A stretch of DNA of 64,000 nt from Micromonospora phaseoli (lineage in GTDB: Bacteria > Actinomycetota > Actinomycetes > Mycobacteriales > Micromonosporaceae), in NCBI RefSeq assembly GCF_900109115.1, contig NZ_FNYV01000003.1, positions 214,843-278,842 on the forward strand, written 5' to 3'. A program made the position numbers and the translations under genes. The notes beneath the pieces are model-generated. The model was not told the DNA's origin, searched no databases, and was given only the letters and a program-made list of their open reading frames with translations. Of this stretch, positions 57,964 to 64,000 are shown piece after piece; position 1 is the first letter of the stretch; each line of letters opens with the position of its first letter.

Positions 57964-58026
57964 TTGTGGATATCTCGCCGAATCCTGTGGACAACCCTGG
58001 ACCTGGGGCTGGCCACCTGTGGACAA
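57964..58026. promoter_or_regulatory. Cluster of three DnaA-box-like sites
   Basis: TTGTGGATA (57964-57972) and two exact TGTGGACAA (57986-57994, 58018-58026), the latter being the reverse complement of the actinobacterial DnaA box TTGTCCACA. All lie in one direction, 22 and 32 bases apart, that is two and three helical turns. They fill the space just before the ThiF-like gene. Confidence 0.55.
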
Positions 58027-58060
58027 CGATCGACGGAAAGCATGGACTCGGTAACGATCC

Positions 58061-59122
58061 GTGCCCATGGCGCAGTCCACCGCACGCCCGCCGTCCCTCC
58101 GCCCCCGGCTACTACCCGGGCTCAGCCGGTTCTGGCGCGACCGGCACACTCTCCAACTCGGGCTCGGCCAGGAGCGGGCCGTCCTGGTCGAGGTCGCCGA
58201 CCCCCGGGCCGCCCGGTTGCTCGACCTGCTCGACGGCACCCGCAGCGAGCGACAGGTGCTGACCGGCACGACCGGTACGGGTGTCCGCCCCGAGCACGCC
58301 CGCGCCCTGCTCGACGCCCTGTCTGCTGCCGGCCTGGTGGTGCCGGCACACACCCTGGTACCTCGGGACCTCGCCGAGCCACGACGCACCCGGCTCGCCG
58401 CGGAGGCCGGCGCGCTCGCGCTCGCCGCCGCCCGGTTGCCGGGCACCCCGGCCCAGGTGCTCCGGCGCCGGCTGGCCGCCCGGGTGACGGTCACCGGCAC
58501 CGGGTCGCTCGGCGCTGCCATCGCCGTCGCCCTGGCCCAGGCCGGCGTCGGGCACATCCATCCCGACCTGCCCGGCGCGGTCCGTCCGGTCGACCTCGTC
58601 GGCACCGGCATCGCCGCCGGCGAGATCGGGCGCCCGCTCGGCGCCACCGTCCGGGCGGCCCTGCAACGCGCCGCCCCCGGCACCGCGACCGGCGCCCTCC
58701 GCCGGCCCCGGCCCGACCTGGTGATCCAGCTCGGCGCCGACCGACCGGCCGCGCTGCTCGCCGCCGGTCACGCCCAACGGCGACAGCCGCACCTGCTGGT
58801 CGAGCTACGGGAGGGGGTACCGACCGTCGGTCCACTGGTCCGCCCTCCCGCCGGCCCGTGCTTGCGCTGTCTCGACCTGCATCGCGCCGACCGGGACCCG
58901 GACTGGCCGGTGCTCGCCGCCCACCTCGCCACCGGCCCGACCGAGCCGGCCTGCGCCACGAGCCTCCTGCTGACGGCGACCGGGTACGCCGTCGCCGAGG
59001 CGCTGGCCCAGCTCGACGGCGGTACCCCGGAGACCCTCGGCGGGGCGGCCGAGGTGGTGGCCCCGGGCAGCCTCCGCCGGCGACTCTGGCCACCGCATCC
59101 CCGGTGCCGATGCGGCGAGTAG
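58061..59122 (+). CDS. ThiF/E1-like protein without adenylation motifs
   Basis: A 353-residue protein. The N-terminal 100 residues form a winged-helix-like domain (SRFWRDRHTLQLGLGQERAV and VRPEHARALLDALSAAGLVV), as in leader-peptide-binding YcaO/TOMM partner proteins. A Rossmann fold follows (VTVTGTGSLGAAIAVALAQAG) with VGHIHPDLPGAV in place of the D-x-D...N-L-x-R-Q of active E1 enzymes. Four Cys (267 and 270 in CLRC; 349 and 351 in CRC) could hold zinc. No YcaO or peptide gene is nearby. Probably binds rather than activates a peptide. GTG 58061 or ATG 58067. Confidence 0.75.
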   Translation: MPMAQSTARPPSLRPRLLPGLSRFWRDRHTLQLGLGQERAVLVEVADPRAARLLDLLDGTRSERQVLTGTTGTGVRPEHARALLDALSAAGLVVPAHTLVPRDLAEPRRTRLAAEAGALALAAARLPGTPAQVLRRRLAARVTVTGTGSLGAAIAVALAQAGVGHIHPDLPGAVRPVDLVGTGIAAGEIGRPLGATVRAALQRAAPGTATGALRRPRPDLVIQLGADRPAALLAAGHAQRRQPHLLVELREGVPTVGPLVRPPAGPCLRCLDLHRADRDPDWPVLAAHLATGPTEPACATSLLLTATGYAVAEALAQLDGGTPETLGGAAEVVAPGSLRRRLWPPHPRCRCGE

Positions 59123-59190
59123 CCGGTGCGCGAGAGACGGAGCCGGCCGCACGGCAGCAACGGGCCGGCCGAGTCGGTAACAATGACCAG

Positions 59191-60519
59191 GTGACCGACA
59201 TCCCGCGCCGGGCCGTGTCCCGGACAGCCAAGCTCGCCGCTCTGCCGCTCGGCTTCGCCGGCCGGACCGTTCTCGGCATGGGAAAGCGCGTCACCGGGCT
59301 CGCCTCCGACGTGATCTCCGCGGAGATCCAGCAGCGCACCGCCGAGCAGTTGTTCAGCGTCCTCGGCCAGCTCAAGGGCGGGGCGATGAAGTTCGGTCAG
59401 GCGCTGTCGGTTTTCGAGGCCGCCCTGCCGGACGAGATCGCCGCGCCCTACCGGCAGGCCCTGACGAAACTCCAGGAGGCCGCACCGCCGCTGCCCGCCG
59501 CCAGCGTGCACAAGGTGTTGGCCGAGCAGTTGGGCCCTGCCTGGCGGGACCGGTTCGTGAGCTTTGACGACTCCCCGGCCGCCGCGGCCAGTATCGGCCA
59601 GGTGCACCGGGCGGTGTGGCGGCTGCCGGACGGCACCGGCCGGGACGCCGCCGTCAAGATCCAGTACCCGGGAGCCGGCGACGCCCTGCTCGCCGACCTC
59701 AAGCAGCTGTCCCGGCTGGGCGGCATGTTCCGGGCCATCCAGCCCGGGCTGAACATCAAACCGCTCCTGGCCGAGCTGCGGGAACGGATCACCGAGGAGC
59801 TGGACTACGAACTGGAGGCGGAGTCGCAGCGGGCCTTCGCCGTCGCGTACGCCGACGACCCGGAGATCTACGTGCCGGCCGTCTTCTTCGCCTCGCCCCG
59901 GGTGCTGATCACTGAATGGATCGAGGGCACCCCGCTGGCCGACATCATCCGCGCCGGCAGCGAGGAGCAGCGGGACGAGGCGGGGCGGCTGATGGCCACC
60001 CTGCACCTGTCCGCGCCGGCCCGGGCCGGGCTGCTGCACGCCGACCCACATCCGGGCAACTTCCGGATGCTGCCTGACGGTCGGCTCGGGGTGATCGACT
60101 TCGGGGCGGTGGCCAGGATGCCGGAGGGTACGCCGGAGCCGATCGGCCGCATCGCCGGGATGGCCCTGCGTGGTGACGCCGCCGAGGTGGTGGCCGGCCT
60201 GCGGGCCGAGGGCTTCGTCAGCTCCGACGAGCCGGTCGACGCGCACGCGCTGCTGGACTTTCTGCGTCCGATGCTGGAACCGATCGCCGCCGACGAATTC
60301 CGGTTCACCCGCGCCTGGCTGCGTGCCGAGGCCACTCGACTGGCCAGTCCGCGCTCCCCGGCCTACCAGTTCAGCCGGCAGCTCAACCTGCCGCCGTCGT
60401 ACCTGCTCATCCACCGGGTGACGCTCGGGTCGATCGGGGTGCTGTGCCAACTTGAGGCCAAGGCCCCCTACCGCGGCATCCTGGAACGCTGGCTGCCCGG
60501 CTTCGCTCCGGTCAGCTGA
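59191..60519 (+). CDS. ABC1/UbiB-family atypical kinase
   Basis: A 442-residue ABC1/AarF kinase-like protein (Rv3197-like). The motifs are the KxGQ replaced form AMKFGQALSVFEAALPDE, AAASIGQVHRAV (Ala-rich loop), AAVKIQYPG (Lys), EELDYELEAESQ, the catalytic LHADPHPGNFRM and VIDFGAVARMP (D-F-G). In mycobacteria the family gene here has been linked to drug resistance; the substrate is unknown. The start is GTG at 59191, just after AACAAT; an ATG at 59110 would overlap the ThiF-like gene. A GTTAAG repeat follows. Confidence 0.9.
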   Translation: MTDIPRRAVSRTAKLAALPLGFAGRTVLGMGKRVTGLASDVISAEIQQRTAEQLFSVLGQLKGGAMKFGQALSVFEAALPDEIAAPYRQALTKLQEAAPPLPAASVHKVLAEQLGPAWRDRFVSFDDSPAAAASIGQVHRAVWRLPDGTGRDAAVKIQYPGAGDALLADLKQLSRLGGMFRAIQPGLNIKPLLAELRERITEELDYELEAESQRAFAVAYADDPEIYVPAVFFASPRVLITEWIEGTPLADIIRAGSEEQRDEAGRLMATLHLSAPARAGLLHADPHPGNFRMLPDGRLGVIDFGAVARMPEGTPEPIGRIAGMALRGDAAEVVAGLRAEGFVSSDEPVDAHALLDFLRPMLEPIAADEFRFTRAWLRAEATRLASPRSPAYQFSRQLNLPPSYLLIHRVTLGSIGVLCQLEAKAPYRGILERWLPGFAPVS

Positions 60520-60576
60520 CCGGGCACCGGGCTCCCCGGCTGTTCGCTGCTGCTACCGGGCGACCTCATGTCCCTT

Positions 60577-60629
60577 GATAACAGGGGGCCCCTTTACTAC
60601 TGCAGGCGTTAAGAGGGGGCCCTTCCTTA
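60577..60629 (+). repeat. GTTAAG/GGGGCCCC intergenic repeat, copy 4
   Basis: Reads GATAACAGGGGGCCCC, TTTACTACTGCAGGC, GTTAAGAGGGGGCCC and TTCCTTAAC. The first unit has one base change (GATAAC). It lies between the convergent UbiB-like and whiB7-downstream genes. It is followed by a second hairpin, GCGGCGGGCGGGGAC / GTCCCCGCCCGCCGC. Confidence 0.8.
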
Positions 60630-60685
60630 ACTGAGCGGCGGGCGGGGACCGATCGGTCCCCGCCCGCCGCCTGAGTTGCGTCGTC

Positions 60686-60922
60686 CTACAGAACGCCCAG
60701 TTCGCGAGCCGACCGGGCACGGCCGGACATGGCGACGGTACGGGCGGATCGGGTTGCCTCAGTGCTCGTGGTGCTGCGACCGGCCTGAGGCCGGAGCATT
60801 CGAACCTTCGACAACGCTTCGTTGAGTAGGTACATCTCGGCTCCGTTCGGAAGGTGCAGCATGGTGGTCAGCTCTCTGTCGACCGGCTTGACGCCGGCGG
60901 GGTTGGTTCGAATCGGGAACAT
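60686..60922 (-). CDS. Unknown 78-residue protein cotranscribed with whiB7
   Basis: A 78-residue basic protein, starting MFPIRTNPAGVKPVDRELTT, with a hydrophobic-amphipathic middle (MLHLPNGAEMYLLNEALSKV) and a Ser/Thr/Arg-rich tail (AGRSTTSTEATRSARTVAM). The ATG at 60922 follows the whiB7 stop by one base, so it must be in the whiB7 transcript. No family is recognised. Position suggests a role in the WhiB7 resistance response, but nothing in the sequence proves it. Confidence 0.65.
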   Translation of the reverse strand: MFPIRTNPAGVKPVDRELTTMLHLPNGAEMYLLNEALSKVRMLRPQAGRSTTSTEATRSARTVAMSGRARSARELGVL

Positions 60923-60923
60923 G

Positions 60924-61289
60924 TCAGGCCGCCAGCCAGACAGCGTTGCGCGACGTGGCAAGACCGTTGGCCGCCAGCCGCGCCTCGGCCTCGACCCGCA
61001 GCTCCGCGTCACGGGCCAGGTCCTCCTTGCGCGGACGGCCACGGGGCCGCTTCCGCGGAACGACCGCGCCGCGCTCGAAGATCTCGCCACCCCAGACGCC
61101 CCACGGCTCGGCCCGCTCCACCGCGCCGGCCAGGCACTCGACGCGCAGCGGGCAGTCCCCGCAGAGCGACTTGGCCAGTTCCAGCTGGGTGGGTGAGTCG
61201 GAGAACCACAGGTCGGGGTCGAACTTCCGGCAGGGCAGGTTCGCCTCCACCTCGACGCTCACGTCGAGCGGGGCCAACGCCAGACTCAT
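60924..61289 (-). CDS. whiB7: WhiB7-type antibiotic-resistance regulator
   Basis: A 121-residue WhiB protein. The cluster ligands are Cys in NLPCRKFDPDLWF and SLCGDCPLRVECLAG (C-x2-C-x5-C), then EPWGVWGGEIFERG, and an AT-hook RKRPRGRPRKED that defines WhiB7/WblC. It binds the principal sigma factor and AT-rich DNA just before the -35 box, turning on ribosome-protection, efflux and its own genes under translation inhibitors. The start is ATG at 61289. It has a long leader with an upstream ORF and an attenuator-like terminator and lies next to uvrD2 as in mycobacteria. Confidence 0.96.
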   Translation of the reverse strand: MSLALAPLDVSVEVEANLPCRKFDPDLWFSDSPTQLELAKSLCGDCPLRVECLAGAVERAEPWGVWGGEIFERGAVVPRKRPRGRPRKEDLARDAELRVEAEARLAANGLATSRNAVWLAA

Positions 61290-61355
61290 CGCCCGGTCAC
61301 CTCTCTCTCACACTGCGATCTCGTGGATCGCTGTTCCGACGTACTTCGGCGGTGC

Positions 61356-61402
61356 AAAAAAAACTGAGGCCGCGGATCCCGGTATGCGGGTTCCGCGGCC
61401 TC
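61356..61402 (-). terminator. Attenuator terminator in the whiB7 leader
   Basis: In the minus-strand transcript perfect ten-base arms GAGGCCGCGG (61402-61393) and CCGCGGCCTC (61375-61366), with an inner CCCG/CGGG stem, are followed by AG and T8 (61363-61356). It ends 67 bases before the whiB7 ATG. The decamer CACCTCGAGG covers the start of the 5' arm and recurs near the end of the upstream ORF (61447-61438), so an antiterminator is possible. Confidence 0.85.
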
Positions 61403-61424
61403 GAGGTGAGCCGGTGGTCTGGTG

Positions 61425-61709
61425 TCAGACCGGTCTACCTCGAGGTGGAACACCGCGGACGTCCATCCGCTTGTTGGCGCCATCGACGCCCTTGCCCGTG
61501 AAGCCACTGCTCCCCTGGAGCCCGTTCGGCATCGGTGCGAGAATCAGCTCGGCCTGAACCTCGACCCGGTGAACCTGCGGAGCCCACGGTCGCGCGGCGA
61601 CGGTGGTGACCCGGCCTTCCGTCACCGGGGTGACGGTGGTCAGGGCAGCCGACAACGGAGCGACGGCAACGGGCAGCGCCGTCGGACGCTGGTAGATGTA
61701 GCTCTCCAT
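61425..61709 (-). CDS. Upstream ORF in the whiB7 leader (94 codons)
   Basis: A 94-codon ORF that begins MESYIYQRPTALPVAVAP and ends DVRGVPPRGRPV. An excellent ribosome site (AAGGAGGTGGCACC) precedes ATG 61709, one of the strongest in the window. It has no recognisable domain. Its stop lies 22 bases before the terminator's 5' arm, and its last codons contain the decamer repeated in that arm. It may be a coding gene, but it is best read as the sensor ORF of whiB7 attenuation, unusually long for that job. Conservation of the peptide is unknown. Confidence 0.6.
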   Translation of the reverse strand: MESYIYQRPTALPVAVAPLSAALTTVTPVTEGRVTTVAARPWAPQVHRVEVQAELILAPMPNGLQGSSGFTGKGVDGANKRMDVRGVPPRGRPV

Positions 61710-61800
61710 TGGTGCCACCTCCTTGACGTTCACTCGTGGTCGACCCGGACACAAACCCCGTGAGCAGCCCGAACAGGGCCCCCTCTCGAGGTGTGTTCTG

Positions 61801-61830
61801 AGGCTATGACGGCCGGTGGGGCGAGGGCAA
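61801..61830 (-). promoter_or_regulatory. Candidate whiB7 promoter
   Basis: On the minus strand TTGCCC (61830-61825), an 18-base spacer and TAGCCT (61806-61801). Immediately upstream (61831-61860) the DNA is AT-rich, including TTAATTCG and AAAAGTTTCTAAATC, as expected for a WhiB7-activated promoter; this element overlaps the end of uvrD2. The leader to whiB7 would be about 500 bases. Confidence 0.45.
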
Positions 61831-61848
61831 ACGAATTAACGGTCAGAT

Positions 61849-63999
61849 TTAGAAACTTTTCTGAGGGCAGATTTCGTCGACCGCGGCGCCCCCCACCAGC
61901 GCCAGCACCGCCTCCCCGTACAGGCCCAGTTTGCGCGGCCCGATGCCGGCGATCGCGACCAGGTCCTCGGCCCGGCCCGGCCGCCGTTCGGCCAGCGCGA
62001 CCAGCGTCGCGTCGGTGAAGACCACGTAGGCGGGAACCTTCTGCGCGCCGGCCACCCGGGACCGCCACTCCTGCAACCGCTCGTGCAGCTCGTCGTCGAT
62101 GTCCGACGGGCAGGTGGCGCAGCGACCGAGCTTGCGGTCCGGCCCGGCGAGCAGGGTCGTACCGCAGATCCGACAGGACACGATCCGGGTGACGCGCCGC
62201 TGCGGACCGCGGGTAGGCCGGCCTCCGGTGGCCCGCTCCACCCCAGCGGCGGGAGCCATCTGGGGAAGGAACCGGCACGGCCGTCGGGGCCGGCCGCCGG
62301 GCGAGCGCGCCGAGGCGTACGACAGCCAGAGCCACTGACGGGCCCGGGTGATGCCGACATAGAGCAGCCGGCGCTCCTCCTCGACCTGTTCGGCGGTGCG
62401 TGCGTACGTGGTGGGCAGGGTGCCGTCGGCGAGGCCGACCAGGAAGACCGCGTCCCACTCCAGCCCCTTGGCGGAGTGCAGCGAGGCCAGAGTCACGCCG
62501 TCCACTGTCGGCGCGTGCTGCTGGGCCGCCCGCCGGGCCAGCTCCTCGGTGAAGTCGGTCAGGGTGACCGGGCGCTCGACCGTGGCGGCCACCCCCAGGG
62601 GCACCAGGTCGGGTGTGCTCGCGTACTCCTCGGCGAGTTGGACCAGCGCGGCCAGCGCCTCCCAACGCTCCCGGGCCGCCCCACCGGGCGGGGGCGCGTC
62701 GGGCGCCCACCCGAGCGCGGCGAGCGCCTCGACCACGGCTGCCGGCAGCGGGGTCTCGCCGGGGAGCGACCGGGTGGCCGCGCGTAGCGCCACCATCGCC
62801 TGCCGCACCTCGGTCCGTTCGAAGAACCGCTCCGCGCCCTGCACCAGGTACGGCACGCCGGCCTCGGCGAGCGCCTTCTCGTACGCCTCGGACTGCGCGT
62901 TGGTGCGGAACAGCACGGCGATCTCGCGGGCCGGCGTACCGGCGTCGATCAGCGCGCGGCAGCGGGCGGCGACCGCGTTGGCCTCGGCCGGCTCATCGGT
63001 GAAGATGCGCCGCTCCGGCTCGGGGCCGGCCGGCCGCTGGCCGACCAGTTCCAGGCGCAGCCGCGACTCGACGCCCCGCGCCTGGGAGATGACCGCGTTG
63101 GCGAGGCCGACCACCTGCGGGGTGGACCGGTAGTCACGGACCAACCGGACCACGGTCGCGCCCCGGTTGCGGCGCGGGAAGTCGACCAGGTACGACGACG
63201 TCGCCCCGGTGAACGAGTAGATCGTCTGGCTGGCGTCGCCGACCACGGTCACGTCGTCCCGGCCGCCGAGCCAGACGTCCAGCAGCCGCTGCTGCAACGG
63301 GTTGACGTCCTGGTACTCGTCGACGACGAAGTGCCGGTACTGGTTGCGGACCTGCTCGGCGACGTCCGGGTGCTCCTCGATACCCCAGACCGCGGCGCGC
63401 AGCACGTCCTCGAAGTCGATCACACCACCGGCGCGCTTGAGCTTCTCGTACGCCACGAAGACCTCGGCGACCTTCGTCGGCTCGTGCGGGGTCTCGCGCA
63501 GCGCCTTGGCTGCCGCCACCACGTACTCGCCCGGCTCGACCAGGGACGACTTGGCCCATTCGATCTCGCTGGCGAGGTCCCGGGCAGCCGTCCGGTCGGC
63601 CCGCAGTCCGGCCCGGGCGGCGGCGAGGGTGACCAGCCGGACCTTGCTGTCCAGCAGCTCGGGCATGGCCCGCCCGTAGAGCAGTCGGGGCGCGAAGTAG
63701 CGGACCTGGCGCAGGGCCGCCGCGTGGAAGGTGCGTGCCTGCACACCGGCAACGCCGGCCACGGCGAGACGGTGCCGCAGCTCGGCGGCGGCCCGGGCGG
63801 TGAAGGTGACCGCGAGCACGTGCCGGGCCGATATCTCACCGGTCAACGCCCGGTAGGCGATCCGGGACGTGACGGCCCGGGTCTTGCCCGTACCCGCGCC
63901 GGCGAGCACGCAGACCGGGCCGGCGGGGGCGGTCACGGCCGAGCGTTGCTCCGGATCGAGCCCGGCGAGCACGCGTTCGGACGCGGAGTTAACCACCAC
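61849..63999 (-). CDS. uvrD2: ATP-dependent DNA helicase UvrD2 (start at window edge)
   Basis: A 716-residue superfamily 1A helicase. Q-motif LDPEQRSAVTAP, Walker A VLAGAGTGKTRAVTS, Walker B FVVDEYQDVNPLQQ, motif III VVGDASQTIYSFTGA, and motif VI YVGITRARQWLWLSYA are visible. Then a Cys cluster (SCRICGTTLLAGPDRKLGRC; CRIC/CATC) and a C-terminal HRDC domain (VALAERRPGRAEDLVAIAGI), as in mycobacterial UvrD2. GTG 63999 or 63996 fits the family's length (about 700), so the gene may be complete, but an upstream start outside the window cannot be excluded. It ends in an AT-rich tail CPQKSF. Confidence 0.94.
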   Translation of the reverse strand: MVVNSASERVLAGLDPEQRSAVTAPAGPVCVLAGAGTGKTRAVTSRIAYRALTGEISARHVLAVTFTARAAAELRHRLAVAGVAGVQARTFHAAALRQVRYFAPRLLYGRAMPELLDSKVRLVTLAAARAGLRADRTAARDLASEIEWAKSSLVEPGEYVVAAAKALRETPHEPTKVAEVFVAYEKLKRAGGVIDFEDVLRAAVWGIEEHPDVAEQVRNQYRHFVVDEYQDVNPLQQRLLDVWLGGRDDVTVVGDASQTIYSFTGATSSYLVDFPRRNRGATVVRLVRDYRSTPQVVGLANAVISQARGVESRLRLELVGQRPAGPEPERRIFTDEPAEANAVAARCRALIDAGTPAREIAVLFRTNAQSEAYEKALAEAGVPYLVQGAERFFERTEVRQAMVALRAATRSLPGETPLPAAVVEALAALGWAPDAPPPGGAARERWEALAALVQLAEEYASTPDLVPLGVAATVERPVTLTDFTEELARRAAQQHAPTVDGVTLASLHSAKGLEWDAVFLVGLADGTLPTTYARTAEQVEEERRLLYVGITRARQWLWLSYASARSPGGRPRRPCRFLPQMAPAAGVERATGGRPTRGPQRRVTRIVSCRICGTTLLAGPDRKLGRCATCPSDIDDELHERLQEWRSRVAGAQKVPAYVVFTDATLVALAERRPGRAEDLVAIAGIGPRKLGLYGEAVLALVGGAAVDEICPQKSF

Positions 64000-64000
64000 A

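Noticed and set aside
58061..59122. RiPP/TOMM biosynthetic cluster around the ThiF-like protein
   Set aside because: No YcaO, dehydrogenase, precursor peptide or transporter is adjacent.
57619..60519. A single long plus-strand frame joining the DUF5679, ThiF-like and UbiB-like regions
   Set aside because: Only the part after 59191 is a gene; before that it is an Arg/Pro/Ala-rich out-of-frame shadow of the ThiF-like gene. It is not a fusion protein.
61356..61402. Reading the whiB7-leader hairpin as the terminator of uvrD2
   Set aside because: It lies 450 bases after the uvrD2 stop, beyond a strong ribosome site and ORF, and directly before whiB7; an attenuator fits better, though read-through from uvrD2 is possible.

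Overview
The window is a chromosomal segment of a very GC-rich actinomycete, most probably Micromonosporaceae (Micromonospora or Salinispora type). Evidence: GTG starts are frequent; there are three WhiB proteins, including a WhiB1 and a WhiB7 type; a SigR/RsrA thiol-stress pair, a nickel superoxide dismutase and a fused 2-oxoglutarate decarboxylase (Kgd) are present; and several intergenic spaces carry a GTTAAG...GGGGCCCC repeat of a kind I associate with that family. I see no prophage, insertion sequence, CRISPR array, rRNA operon or biosynthetic gene cluster. This is mostly core and conserved-accessory chromosome.

Layout. 1-3 kb: start of a GNAT acyltransferase, a hotdog protein and an ABC exporter pair. 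3.3-8.4 kb: kgd, a DUF6104 gene and a secreted GH6 homologue that lacks its catalytic acid. 8.5-11.3 kb: a membrane polysaccharide deacetylase/GT2 fusion coupled to a Pro/Ser/Thr-rich membrane protein. 11.4-14.6 kb: pta-ackA. 14.6-20 kb: lipoprotein hydrolase, MDR oxidoreductase, malic enzyme, divergent sodX/sodN and an anti-sigma-like ATPase. 20-29 kb: lipid kinase, whiB1, a translationally coupled assimilatory sulfite-reduction operon, a GT39 mannosyltransferase-like protein and a PdtaS-type kinase. 29-38 kb: SIS protein, TPR protein, an MFS/TetR pair, a 71-residue biotinyl protein, the 24-residue ribosomal protein bL37, rsrA-sigR and a second WhiB. 38-49.5 kb: SRAP protein, aroA-rsgA-hisN, transport and glycosyltransferase genes, a two-component system and purC. 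49.8-50.2 kb: two identical initiator tRNAs. 50-64 kb: UPF0182, PDZ/Lon-like protease, DUF2342, M48-like protease, DUF5679, a degenerate ThiF protein, a UbiB-type kinase, the whiB7 locus and uvrD2.

Functional themes. Redox and stress regulation dominates. SigR appears to drive its own operon from a recognisable promoter and has two well-formed translation starts. WhiB1 has a CRP-like operator upstream. WhiB7 has a long leader with a 94-codon upstream ORF and an intrinsic terminator whose 5' arm repeats a decamer from the end of that ORF, which is the architecture of ribosome-mediated attenuation. From memory, gene order resembles the M. tuberculosis Rv3193c-Rv3198c and Rv3218-Rv3228 blocks, with lineage-specific insertions such as the sulfite-reduction operon between whiB1 and pdtaS.

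The least expected observations are the GH6 homologue with Gly at the acid position, the ThiF-like protein without adenylation residues next to three helically phased DnaA-box-like sites, the unknown 78-residue protein one base downstream of whiB7, the four copies of the GTTAAG repeat, and many genes whose -10 hexamer lies 6-7 bases before the start codon, implying leaderless mRNAs. No clearly new multi-gene system was found.
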